Below are positions 49,997 to 58,163 of a stretch of DNA of 64,000 nucleotides, in pieces; position 1 is the stretch's first letter, and every line of letters begins with the position of its first letter. This DNA comes from Mycolicibacterium neoaurum ATCC 25795 (GTDB lineage: Bacteria > Actinomycetota > Actinomycetes > Mycobacteriales > Mycobacteriaceae). The translations under genes and the position numbers were made by a program. The notes beneath the pieces were generated by a model, which had not been told where the DNA came from, searched no databases, and saw only the letters and a list, made by a program, of their open reading frames with translations. Where the stretch lies: contig NZ_JMDW01000023.1 in NCBI RefSeq assembly GCF_000691525.1, positions 19,406-83,405 on the forward strand, read 5' to 3'.

Positions 49997-51367
49997 CTAT
50001 TGCGTTGATTTCGAGGTGTCTTCGATACCGCGTTCGGTTGCCTTTGCCGACCTGCTCAGAGCGGGCCATTCCAGAATGGTCTTGTAGGTCTGGGTGTAGC
50101 GCTCCGAGATCCGCGTGCCGGCGAATTCGGACGGGATCACGTCATTGGTCTGCTGTCGCCAGTCGTTGAGTCGCAGCGCCAAGTCGCGTGCCACGGTCTC
50201 CATTTCCGCTGAAAGAGGGCCATCGAAGAGGTTATGTGACTCGCCGGGGTCGACCCGCAGGTCGTACAGCTCCCGTGCCGGCCGGGGACTGCGCACATGG
50301 GGCCCGACAGCGGCGCCGGGCGCACTGTCGGCGATATCCCACGGAAGGTCCAAAAGCGGTCGTGCGGCGTAATTCTCGATATAGGAAAATTCTTTCGTCC
50401 GAATTGCGCGGATCGGATCGAAAGAATCGTGATAAGTCTTTGTCGAATAGACCTCGGAGCGTGGTGATTCTCCGGTGCTGACAAATGCCTCGGCATGGGA
50501 GATGCCGTCCACCTCGGCAGGCACCTCGATGCCCAGCAGATCCAGCAGGGTGGGCACCAGATCGACTCCGCTGAACAGTTCGTCGTACAGCTGGGCAGGC
50601 ACCGTGGACCCGGTCGGTGGCCGCACGATCATCGCGATGCCGGTACCTGCCTCGTACAGCGTCGACTTGGCGCGGGGGAGGGCCGGACCATGATCGGTCA
50701 TGAAAACCACCCAGGTGTTGTGGTCAAGACCGGTGTCTGCCAGCGTGTCCAACAGTTCGCCGACGGCGGCATCGGCGACGGTGATGGACCCGTAGAAGTC
50801 CGCGAGATCCTCGCGGACGGCCGGGGTGTCGGGCAGATAATCGGGCAGGTCGACGGCAGCGGGGTCGGCCGGTGCATAGCGATCGTGTGGGTAGGGCCGG
50901 TGCGTCTCGAAGAAGCCGGCGGTCAGCAGGAAGGGCTCGGCCGGCGCGCGCCGCAGCCATCCGGTGGCCTGCTCCACGACGTATTCGCAGTAGGAATTGG
51001 AGACGTCGAACTCGTCGAAACCCAGCCGCGAGGGATACGACGTCTCGTGCTGCATACCGAACAACGCGGTGTGCCAACCCGACCGGGACAGGATGGCGGG
51101 CAGGGTCTGGACCCCGGCGCGGTATTCCCAACCGTGGTGGGCCAGGCCGACCAGTCCGTTGGTCTGCGGATAGCGGCCGGTGAACAGGGAGCCACGCGAA
51201 GGCGAGCACAGCGGAGCGGTGGCGTGGGCGCGGGTGAGCAGGATTGACTCGGTGGCAAACCTGTCCAGCCGCGGGCTGTGTACGTCGGGGTGGCCGTACA
51301 CCCCGAGATAACGCCCCAGATCATGCCAGTGCACGATCAACACGTTCTCGCGTCGTGCCTCGGTCAC
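49997..51367 (-). CDS. Type I sulfatase (Rv0296c-like)
   Basis: 456-aa sulfuric ester hydrolase of the alkaline phosphatase superfamily. The formylglycine motif C-x-P-S-R is present in APLCSPSRGSLFTGRYP (Cys near residue 65), followed by metal residues in WVVFMTDHGPALPRAKS. The DHG and early LGRYLGVYGHP are typical. GTG 51367 lies 7 bases after AGGAGG and replaces the 12-residue longer frame. It lies 65 bases upstream of stf0 and may hydrolyse sulfate from a cell-envelope glycan or external sulfate ester; a formylglycine-generating enzyme must be encoded elsewhere. Confidence 0.9.
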   Translation of the reverse strand: MTEARRENVLIVHWHDLGRYLGVYGHPDVHSPRLDRFATESILLTRAHATAPLCSPSRGSLFTGRYPQTNGLVGLAHHGWEYRAGVQTLPAILSRSGWHTALFGMQHETSYPSRLGFDEFDVSNSYCEYVVEQATGWLRRAPAEPFLLTAGFFETHRPYPHDRYAPADPAAVDLPDYLPDTPAVREDLADFYGSITVADAAVGELLDTLADTGLDHNTWVVFMTDHGPALPRAKSTLYEAGTGIAMIVRPPTGSTVPAQLYDELFSGVDLVPTLLDLLGIEVPAEVDGISHAEAFVSTGESPRSEVYSTKTYHDSFDPIRAIRTKEFSYIENYAARPLLDLPWDIADSAPGAAVGPHVRSPRPARELYDLRVDPGESHNLFDGPLSAEMETVARDLALRLNDWRQQTNDVIPSEFAGTRISERYTQTYKTILEWPALSRSAKATERGIEDTSKSTQ

Positions 51368-51487
51368 GCGCCACCTCCTGTTCGTCCCTTCGCAATATTC
51401 CACAGTGACGGTCCCGCGCGCCGAGCGGTTTTCACGCAGGCCGATCGCCGCACTGTCGAGGAAGGGGCGAATGTGCTAGTGGTTCCG

Positions 51488-52204
51488 CTATTTCCAGGCG
51501 AAGACCGGTTGCTCGAGCTGGTCCACCGCATCGGCGCGGCCCTCCAGGCCCAACCAGCGCAACTGCAGCAGCACCGCGCCGGTCGGGGCGTGGATCAGGT
51601 CGTGGCCCAACGGAATCTGCACCACCGGCCGAGGACTTTCCGGGATCGTGACAAATCGCGGGGAATCGGGACGCTGGAGCTGGTGCAGGCCCACCCGGTA
51701 GACGGCGACCACCTCATCGGGGGCGGGCGTGAGGTCCAGCCGGCCGCCACCCCAGAGCACCACCGGGGTGATGACATATCCGGAGCGGGTCGGGTAGTCG
51801 TCGAGCAGTCCGAGAACCGCGTCGCCGCCGAGCTCGACGCCGACTTCCTCGTGCAGTTCGCGCAGCGCAGCATCGATGACCGACTCGCCGGCATCGAGTC
51901 GGCCGCCGGGTAACGCCCATTGTGCGGCATGCGAATTGAGTCGCGACGCCCGCCGGCACAGCAGGAATGATGCCCCGCCGGAAACGTCGATCATGCGGCC
52001 GTCCAGGCTGTCCGGCATCGGCCGGCCGGCGATCCAGTCCTCGACCGGTGCGGGGTCGACGCGGTCCTCGCCGACGCGTGAGTCGACCAGGGTCACGGCA
52101 ACGGCGGCGTGCCGCTTGGTCGGGTCGGTGACGGTACGACGGGTGTGGGCTGCGAGGTTGGCGCGGATCCGGTCGCGCAGCGCGGTGTCGTAGGGAACGG
52201 TCAT
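51488..52204 (-). CDS. NUDIX hydrolase (CoA pyrophosphatase-like)
   Basis: 238-aa pyrophosphohydrolase. The NUDIX box runs through GGRLDAGESVIDAALREL and HEEVGVEL, residues about 100-125, with all core Gly, Glu and Arg positions present. GDDAVLG and LDDYPTRSGYVITPVV after the box fit CoA-diphosphatase/NudL-like proteins. Positioned between sulfatase and a conserved unknown gene; link to the sulfation genes is not evident. Substrate could be CoA, 3 prime-dephospho-CoA or another nucleotide diphosphate. Confidence 0.82.
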   Translation of the reverse strand: MTVPYDTALRDRIRANLAAHTRRTVTDPTKRHAAVAVTLVDSRVGEDRVDPAPVEDWIAGRPMPDSLDGRMIDVSGGASFLLCRRASRLNSHAAQWALPGGRLDAGESVIDAALRELHEEVGVELGGDAVLGLLDDYPTRSGYVITPVVLWGGGRLDLTPAPDEVVAVYRVGLHQLQRPDSPRFVTIPESPRPVVQIPLGHDLIHAPTGAVLLQLRWLGLEGRADAVDQLEQPVFAWK

Positions 52205-52213
52205 GGCGCGACC

Positions 52214-52696
52214 CTACGGGTGGTAGGGCACCCCGACGGCACGGAAGACGAATTCCGGCGGCACGTCGTAGGCCAGTGATCGACGCGGCAGCCGCGCCAG
52301 CAGGTCTTCGGGCAGCGGTTCCTTGTAGTGCAGCGACAGTGTCCCCGAACAGCGCGGGTCGACCGCGGCGATGTCGACATCGAGCACCAGTCCGGCCACC
52401 GAGAGATCGGCGGTGACAGTGCCGGATTGCACGGCGTCCCAGCGCTGGTCGATGGTGCGGCCTGCCAGCTTCGGCATGGTGGACAGGGTGGCGAGCACCC
52501 GCTGTTCGGTGATCACCAGGGAACCGGTGAAGCTGGAGACGCTGCCTGCGGATCGTTTGCCGGGAACCTGGCCCGAGAACCGGCGGGTCACCGCGACGTA
52601 CTCGGCGAGGTGGAGAATTCCTTCCGCCTCCACCTCGGCGCGCAGCTCACCGGGAAGTTTGCCGATCCTCAGCCACTTACGCAGAAGTACCGCCAT
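52214..52696 (-). CDS. Conserved hypothetical protein
   Basis: About 160 aa, start ATG 52696 (MAVLLRKWLRIGKLPGEL). Contains a basic N-terminus, then a beta-rich central region (GSVSSFTGSLVITEQRVLATL, SVAGLVLDVDIAA) reminiscent of a PH-like/GRAM-like fold, and GTLSLHYKEPLPEDLL. No catalytic motif is seen. The family appears to be common in mycobacteria but I cannot assign a role. Starts 58 bases from the divergent PAP2 gene. Confidence 0.65.
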   Translation of the reverse strand: MAVLLRKWLRIGKLPGELRAEVEAEGILHLAEYVAVTRRFSGQVPGKRSAGSVSSFTGSLVITEQRVLATLSTMPKLAGRTIDQRWDAVQSGTVTADLSVAGLVLDVDIAAVDPRCSGTLSLHYKEPLPEDLLARLPRRSLAYDVPPEFVFRAVGVPYHP

Positions 52697-52754
52697 GCAG
52701 CGAACCCTACGCCAACCGCCGAGATCGGGTCGTCGGTCACTTAGTCTCGATGAG

Positions 52755-53432
52755 GTGACCACTTCTCAGCACCGCATGGCGGCCACTTCTCGACACCGCA
52801 TGGCGGCCATGGCCGCGGCGATCGTGTTCCTGGTGTCGCTCGGCGGTGTCCTGGGCCACTGGGCCTGGATGACGGACGCGGACTGGACGGTGCTGGACCC
52901 GCTCTACCGGTATGGATCGGCTCATCCTGCGTGGGTGGACGGCTGGAATGTGCTCTGCAATGTGCTGCATCCGGCCGTGTTCCGAGTGCTCGCGCTGGTC
53001 TGGATCGGGTATGCGCTGCTGCGCGGCCAGTACCACGTCGCCCTCTTCCTCACCCTCACCGTCGAGGCATCCGCTCTGCTGGTACTGGTCCTGAAGTTGG
53101 TGATCGACAGGCCGCGCCCCGACACCGCGCTTGTCGCCGAGATGTCCTCGTCGTTCCCGTCCGGGCACGCACTGGGTGTCGCTGCCGCCGTGACCGCGCT
53201 GCTCATGGCCGGCTGGCATCAGCTGCGGCGTTGGCGCACAACGGTTGTGGTGATCGGTGTGTTGAGCGTGGTCGCAGTCGGTGTCGGCCGGGTGGTGCTC
53301 AACGTGCACCACCCCTCCGATGTGTTGGCGGGCTGGGCATTGGGATACCTGTGGGCGTTGGCGTGGCTGCCGCTGCTCAGACGTTCCGAGGTAGCGGACG
53401 AAACACTGGCAGCGAGCGATAGCGATTCTTGA
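52755..53432 (+). CDS. PAP2-type membrane phosphatase (Rv0308-like)
   Basis: About 225 aa with roughly six membrane helices, a lipid phosphate phosphatase candidate. The three PAP2 motifs are present: KLVIDRPRP (K-x6-RP), SSFPSGHALGV (PSGH), and GRVVLNVHHPSDVLAG (R-x5-H-x3-D). GTG 52755 has GATGAG upstream; downstream ATGs inside a tandem repeat are alternative starts, so the N-terminal length is uncertain. Gene context matches Rv0308. The 3 prime end overlaps the convergent diacylglycerol-kinase fusion gene by 56 bases. Confidence 0.82.
   Translation: MTTSQHRMAATSRHRMAAMAAAIVFLVSLGGVLGHWAWMTDADWTVLDPLYRYGSAHPAWVDGWNVLCNVLHPAVFRVLALVWIGYALLRGQYHVALFLTLTVEASALLVLVLKLVIDRPRPDTALVAEMSSSFPSGHALGVAAAVTALLMAGWHQLRRWRTTVVVIGVLSVVAVGVGRVVLNVHHPSDVLAGWALGYLWALAWLPLLRRSEVADETLAASDSDS
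52759..52806 (+). repeat. 24-bp tandem duplication at the PAP2 gene start
   Basis: Two adjacent 24-base units (52759-52782 and 52783-52806), identical except for AG versus GA, encode the octapeptides TSQHRMAA and TSRHRMAA directly after the GTG start. Confidence 0.8.
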
Positions 53433-54828
53433 AGGTCGCCTCCTGGCAGACGATCTCGACCTCGCCGTCGTGGGCGATCCGGGTGGGCCCGTCGACTGCG
53501 GTGAAGCTGAACTCGGGCACGCGCAGTTCGTGATAGAGCGGGCTGTGCACCAGGCGGCCGGTCGCCAGCGCGGCGAGGATGCGCGGGGTGGCGAATCTGG
53601 GACCGGTCTCCAGGATGCGGACATCGATCAGTCCGTCGTCCATCCGGACCCGCCGCGAGGGGGCGAAGCCGGAGGGGGAGTACAGCGAATTGCCAAGGAA
53701 GAACAATGATGTCTGCACGGTCTTGTCGTCGTAGCGGATGCGCACGCTGGCATCACTGCGCAGGGTGCGGAACAGGGCGTACACGCCGGCCACGGGCTTA
53801 CCGACCCGCTTCTCCAGTTTTTCGCGGATTCGGACGAATTTCGGGTAGGCGCCGATGCTGGCGGTATTGACGACGGTGTCGGTGTCGTTGAAGGCGATGG
53901 TGTCGACGAAGGCGGCCGACCCGGTGCGTAGCGCCTCGATGGTGGCGGCGACGGTATCGCACCCGATGTCCTTGGCGAAATGGTTGAACGTGCCGCCGGG
54001 GAATACCGCCAGCGGCACCCCGGCCTGCAGTGCGATCCCGGCCGCGCAGGACACCGTGCCGTCACCACCACCGACGGCAAGCACTTCCGCCCGCTCGGCG
54101 GCCTCGCGGAGCTTCTCGGCGATGTCCTCGTCGTCGCCGACCTCGACGATCTCGGCCTTGGGTAGCGCCTGTCGGACCTCGTCGAGAATGCGCGCACCGG
54201 TGCCGCTTCCCGAGTTCGGGTTCACGACAAGGATGACGCCCTCGCCGTCGGGCCGGGCCTCGGTCTGGTAGCGGCGGGGATGCCCCGCGGTGATCGGCGG
54301 TTCCACGATGGTCGGCACGACGGCGGCACCGGCCAGCGCCACGGCGGTGCCGATACCGAACCCGGCAAGCACGTCACCGGGGTAATGCGCACCCGTGGCG
54401 ACCCGGGACAGTCCCACCAGGCCGGCCAGTACTCCCAGACCGACACCGAGTGACCGGTTCTCCAGTCCGACCCCGACGGCGAACGCCGCCGCGCTGGCCG
54501 AATGACCGGAGGGCAACGAGTTGGAGGTCGGCATCCGGCGCGAACGGCGGAGCAGCGGCACCATCGAGTGGTCGGGCCTGGGCCGTTTCCAGATGCGCTT
54601 GGCGCCCTGATTGGTGAGCAGGCTGGTGACCGCGAGCGTCAGCACCCCACGCGCGGCACCGCGTCGCATCGACGGTGATCCCGTCGCCGTCAACGCCGCG
54701 GCGATGGCGAACCAGAGCTTGGAGTGATCGGCCGCCGAGGTCAGCCGGGGCATGACCTTGTCCAGGAAGGGGCTGTCGGACTCGGCGACGGCGTCGAAGA
54801 TGTGGCGGTCGAGCGTTCCGAGTCCCAT
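53377..54828 (-). CDS. PAP2 phosphatase-diacylglycerol kinase family fusion
   Basis: 483-aa two-domain protein. Residues about 1-175: PAP2 domain with KRIWKRPRPDHS, SLPSGHSASAAAF and RVATGAHYPGDVLAG. Residues about 205-480: DAGK catalytic domain with VNPNSGSGTGARILDE, AVGGGDGTVSC and FPGGTFNHFAKDIG, plus the C-terminal YresistRYRS-like tail ending RPLPRNV. Would combine lipid phosphate dephosphorylation with lipid phosphorylation, perhaps recycling polyprenol or diacylglycerol. ATG 54828 (MGLGTLDRHIFDA) is chosen as the domain begins there; the frame upstream to 55218 lies over the divergent gene. Confidence 0.85.
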   Translation of the reverse strand: MGLGTLDRHIFDAVAESDSPFLDKVMPRLTSAADHSKLWFAIAAALTATGSPSMRRGAARGVLTLAVTSLLTNQGAKRIWKRPRPDHSMVPLLRRSRRMPTSNSLPSGHSASAAAFAVGVGLENRSLGVGLGVLAGLVGLSRVATGAHYPGDVLAGFGIGTAVALAGAAVVPTIVEPPITAGHPRRYQTEARPDGEGVILVVNPNSGSGTGARILDEVRQALPKAEIVEVGDDEDIAEKLREAAERAEVLAVGGGDGTVSCAAGIALQAGVPLAVFPGGTFNHFAKDIGCDTVAATIEALRTGSAAFVDTIAFNDTDTVVNTASIGAYPKFVRIREKLEKRVGKPVAGVYALFRTLRSDASVRIRYDDKTVQTSLFFLGNSLYSPSGFAPSRRVRMDDGLIDVRILETGPRFATPRILAALATGRLVHSPLYHELRVPEFSFTAVDGPTRIAHDGEVEIVCQEATFKNRYRSLPVFRPLPRNV

Positions 54829-54904
54829 GGCCTTCAACCTATCCAACGGGATCGTGTCTGAAACTTGACTTGACCCGCCTGCGCGAGGCACCGACGATTG
54901 ACCG

Positions 54905-55555
54905 ATGCGCCGACTGCTCGCCATGGCGTGCGCGCTGTGGCTGGCGTGCGCTGTCGCTCCTGTTGCCCGTGCCGCCGAGACGCCATGGTTCGTCGACTCG
55001 GTCGGTTCGGCCACCCAGGTGATCTCTGTGGTGGGGGTGGGGCCCACCACCGCCAAGATGGATGTCTGGGAGCGGACCGCGGCGGGCTGGGAACCGATCG
55101 GCGTCGGCATCGCCGCCGATATCGGGTCGGCCGGGATGGCCGAGGACATCAGCGAGGGCTCGATGAAGACGCCGATGGGCATCTTCTCGCTGGACTTCAC
55201 CTTCGGTACCGAGCCCAACCCCGGCGGTGGGCTGCCGCATGTGCAGGTCGGCCCCGATCACTGGTGGGATGGCGATGAGGACAGCCCCACCTACAACACC
55301 ATGCAGGTGTGCAAGCGCGACGAGTGCCCGTTCGGTATCGAGGGCACCGCGACCGAGAACCTGCAGATTCCGCAGTACGCCCATGCCGTGGTGATGGGCG
55401 TCAACAAGGCCAGGGTGCCCGGCGCGGGTAGCGCCTTCTTCCTGCACACCACCGGGGGTGGACCGACCGCGGGCTGTATCGCCATCGACGACGACATGAT
55501 GGTGAAGATCATGCGCTGGCTGCGGCCCGGTGCGCTGATCGCGGTATCCAAGTAG
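54905..55555 (+). CDS. Exported L,D-transpeptidase-like protein (Rv0309-like)
   Basis: 216-aa protein with a signal peptide (MRRLLAMACALWLACAVAPV, cleavage near ARA-AE, residue 23) and a YkuD-like catalytic motif HTTGGGPTAGCIAIDDD near residues 181-197, holding the His and Cys of L,D-transpeptidases. GSMKTPMGIFSLDFTFG and NTMQVCKRDECPFG are also in the family pattern, although the protein is much shorter than the major Ldt enzymes and lacks Ig-like domains. It may cross-link or modify peptidoglycan. Context Rv0308-Rv0309-Rv0310c is conserved. Confidence 0.82.
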   Translation: MRRLLAMACALWLACAVAPVARAAETPWFVDSVGSATQVISVVGVGPTTAKMDVWERTAAGWEPIGVGIAADIGSAGMAEDISEGSMKTPMGIFSLDFTFGTEPNPGGGLPHVQVGPDHWWDGDEDSPTYNTMQVCKRDECPFGIEGTATENLQIPQYAHAVVMGVNKARVPGAGSAFFLHTTGGGPTAGCIAIDDDMMVKIMRWLRPGALIAVSK

Positions 55556-55563
55556 CTCCGGTC

Positions 55564-56046
55564 TCAGATATTGAGTGCGCGACCGGGTTTCAGGTTGAAG
55601 TTCAGGCCCTCCAGCGACATCGTGGCGTCATAGGTGCGGTCGTAGGAGGTCGCACTGATCTTCCAACCGTCATCGGTGCGCCGGTAGCGGTCGTGGTAGA
55701 ACGCCGCGCCGATGAGCATGAAGTTGAAGTCCGGTGCGATGACGCGGTCCTGCAGGTACCAGGTGGCCGCCGCCTCGTCGGGACCGTCGAAGGTGATCTC
55801 GGGGTGATCGACGCGGTGTTCGGTGTAGATCGTCGGGCCCAGGGAGGTGCGCATGAAGTCCACCAGGGCGTCGCGGTCGGTGAAGTGCAGTTCGTTGCCC
55901 AGCGACGGCCCGTAGTCACCCTTGACGTCCTCGACCAGCGTCTGGGCGAAATCGTCCCAGTGCTTGGAGTCCAGGGCGCGCAGGTAGCGGTACTTGACCT
56001 GCTTGATGTCGTGCATATCGCGTGCAATGTCTGCCATGCCCGACAT
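55564..56046 (-). CDS. SnoaL/NTF2-like protein (Rv0310c-like)
   Basis: About 160 aa, one NTF2-like cone fold. DIKQVKYRYLRALDSKHWDDFAQ, GDYGPSLG and AAATWYLQDRVIAPDF, with YHDRYRRTDDGWKISATSYDR, are typical of SnoaL_4 proteins that include dehydratases and isomerases, but many have no known activity. Alternative start ATG 56037. Convergent with the Ldt-like gene with 8 bases between. Confidence 0.78.
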   Translation of the reverse strand: MSGMADIARDMHDIKQVKYRYLRALDSKHWDDFAQTLVEDVKGDYGPSLGNELHFTDRDALVDFMRTSLGPTIYTEHRVDHPEITFDGPDEAAATWYLQDRVIAPDFNFMLIGAAFYHDRYRRTDDGWKISATSYDRTYDATMSLEGLNFNLKPGRALNI

Positions 56047-56138
56047 CACAACACAGCCTCCGGTCGATGTCTGGAACTCCGGCCAGACCGGCGGTGTCCG
56101 GCCTGCCACCGACATGGCCGCCGGTTAGGGTGGGCCCA

Positions 56139-58004
56139 ATGAGCGACCCGTTGGGGTTGTCGATCGGCACGACCAATCTGGTTGCTGCCCGGGTCGGCGA
56201 CCAACCAGTGACACGGCGCGCGGTGCTGACCCTTCCCACCGACGGCGCTCCGGAGATCGGCGTGTCCTCCGGGCGTCCCGGCCAGGTGCTCTCCGGTTTC
56301 GTCGAACGGGTGGGTGATCCGGTGCCCCTGGTGGCCGCCGATGGATCGTCCTACCTGGCCGACGATCTCCTGGTGGAGGCGCTCGAAGCGCTGATCGGGC
56401 CAACCGGGTCCGGACAGACGGTGATCGCGGTACCCGCGCACTGGACTCCGGCCACCATGCGGGTCCTGCGCGCGGCTTTGCGCGCCAACCCGGTGCTTTC
56501 CCCTGGGGGAGCACCGCCACGGCTGGTGTCCGATGCCGTCACCTCATTGACCGCACTGAACGCCAACCCGGGCCTGAACGCCCGCGGGGCGGTGGTCCTC
56601 ATCGATCTCGGCGGTGGTGGCACCAGCATCACGCTGGCCGACGCCGATGCCGGATTCGAGCCGATCGACGAGACGGTGCGGGTGGCCGACTTCTCCGGTG
56701 ACCTGATCGATCAGGCGTTGTTGGGTCGTGTGCTCGCCGACGCCGACGCCAACGACACGGACCCGGCCGCGACGGCCGCTGTCGGGCAGCTCGGGGTGCT
56801 GCGTGAGCAGTGCCGGCAGGCCAAGGAACGGTTATCGGGGGTGACCGCCACCGAGGTGCCCGTGGACCTTCCTGGTGTCCGCTCGGTTGTTCGGGTGACC
56901 AGGGCCGAATTGGAGGCCCTACTGGTGGAGCCATTCGCCCTGGTGCTCTCCGAACTGGACAACCTGTTGCAGCGCAACAGAATCGGATGGTCGGATATCT
57001 CGGTGATCGCCACCGTCGGTGGCGGGGCCAGTATCCCGCTGGTCACCCAGAAATTGTCCGAGCACACCAGGACACCTGTGGTGAACACGCCGCAACCTGC
57101 ACTCGATGCCGCACTCGGGGCGGTCCTGCGGGCGGCCTATGGCACCGATACCGGCGCGCAGACCGGGATGGCCCCGGCGGTCGGCGCCGACGCGCCGACC
57201 AGTCTGGCGCCGGCCGCGGCGATCACCCATGACCCGTCCGGATCGTCGACATTCCGTGCGCTGGCCTGGTCGGAGGACGGTGATGCGGGTAATGAGCCGG
57301 TGCCCTATACCGGCCCCGAGGACTATCCGAGTGTCAATCCCTATCTGGCCGACCCTTACCTCGCCGACGAGGCCACCCATGTGGTGTCGCAGCAGGACCC
57401 GTCGATGTACGCCGATGAGCCGCGGGGGTTGCCGCGGGTACCCATGGCGGTCTTCGCTGCGGTGGGCCTCATTTCCCTCGTCGCGCTCGGTGGGGTGGCC
57501 ATCGCCTTGACCGGAACCTCGGAGAGCCCCGCGCCCACCCCGTCCACCGCCCCGGTGACCGGTGTGTTGACACCGCCACCGGCCGAACCCGCCGCACCGG
57601 TCGAGCCGCCGCCCGTCACCGTGACCCAGGCGCCCGCGCCGCCGCCGGAGCCGGTGGCGCCGAGTCCCGAACCGGTCGCGCCGGTGGTCCCCACGACGAC
57701 CGTCACCACGACGCCGCCGACCACCACGACCACCACTCCGACGACGACCACCACCACGACGACCACCACCACGACGACGACCACGACGACGACCACCACC
57801 ACAACAACCACCACGCCGTCGACCACGACCACCACGGTCACCACGACGACCGCTCCGGTGACGACGACGACCGTTCCGCCGGTCACCACGACGCCTGCGG
57901 TGACCACCACTCAACCGGCGATGACCACCACATATCTGGAGATTCCTTTGCTGCCGCCGATCCCGATCCCGGTGCCCAATCAGGGCGTTCCGGCCGGGCC
58001 CTAG
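56139..58004 (+). CDS. Hsp70-like Thr/Pro-rich membrane protein (Rv0312-like)
   Basis: 621 aa, essentially the length of Rv0312. N-terminal actin/Hsp70-type ATPase domain, about 1-345: LGLSIGTTNLVAAR (phosphate 1-like loop), GAVVLIDLGGGGTSITLAD and IATVGGGASIPLVTQKL. There is no substrate-binding domain; instead a linker, a membrane helix (PMAVFAAVGLISLVALGGVA) and a Pro/Thr-rich external tail with about 25 consecutive Thr. Likely sits across the membrane with the ATPase inside and a glycosylatable stalk in the cell wall. Role unknown. Confidence 0.85.
   Translation: MSDPLGLSIGTTNLVAARVGDQPVTRRAVLTLPTDGAPEIGVSSGRPGQVLSGFVERVGDPVPLVAADGSSYLADDLLVEALEALIGPTGSGQTVIAVPAHWTPATMRVLRAALRANPVLSPGGAPPRLVSDAVTSLTALNANPGLNARGAVVLIDLGGGGTSITLADADAGFEPIDETVRVADFSGDLIDQALLGRVLADADANDTDPAATAAVGQLGVLREQCRQAKERLSGVTATEVPVDLPGVRSVVRVTRAELEALLVEPFALVLSELDNLLQRNRIGWSDISVIATVGGGASIPLVTQKLSEHTRTPVVNTPQPALDAALGAVLRAAYGTDTGAQTGMAPAVGADAPTSLAPAAAITHDPSGSSTFRALAWSEDGDAGNEPVPYTGPEDYPSVNPYLADPYLADEATHVVSQQDPSMYADEPRGLPRVPMAVFAAVGLISLVALGGVAIALTGTSESPAPTPSTAPVTGVLTPPPAEPAAPVEPPPVTVTQAPAPPPEPVAPSPEPVAPVVPTTTVTTTPPTTTTTTPTTTTTTTTTTTTTTTTTTTTTTTTTPSTTTTTVTTTTAPVTTTTVPPVTTTPAVTTTQPAMTTTYLEIPLLPPIPIPVPNQGVPAGP
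57690..57930 (+). repeat. Poly-threonine low-complexity tract
   Basis: ACC/ACG/ACA trinucleotide repeat coding for a Thr-rich segment interrupted by Pro and Val; the longest pure Thr run is 25 codons (57741-57815). The opposite strand is open and reads poly-Val, which is an artefact. Such tracts are prone to length changes. Confidence 0.9.
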
Positions 58005-58091
58005 CAGCCCAGGTGCGCTCTCACCTGCAGCTATGGTTTTTGCGAAGAGTTGAGCCGCCGCGACACGCCGGGTTATAGTCCCGGAGTCAAA

Positions 58092-58107
58092 GTCACGAAT
58101 ATGTAAC
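58092..58107 (+). promoter_or_regulatory. MtrA-like direct repeat upstream of the exported LAS-like gene
   Basis: GTCAC (58092-58096) and GTAAC (58103-58107) repeat with 11-bp spacing, matching the direct-repeat layout of actinobacterial MtrA sites (GTNAC-N6-GTNAC). MtrA controls many cell-wall genes; the downstream protein is an exported peptidase-like protein. Inference from motif and context. Confidence 0.4.
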
Positions 58108-58163
58108 GGGAAGCAAACGCCACGGTCTCGGTGATTGCTGAACCAGTTCGTTAGGTGCGGTGA

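Noticed and set aside
57356..57910. Minus-strand ORF of 184 codons rich in Val and Gly
   Set aside because: It is the antisense of the poly-Thr tract; ACC/ACG repeats read as poly-Val on the opposite strand.
58005..58163. c-di-AMP (ydaO) riboswitch ahead of the exported LAS-like gene
   Set aside because: Such elements precede some actinobacterial cell-wall hydrolase genes, but the conserved core could not be recognised in this 159-base gap.
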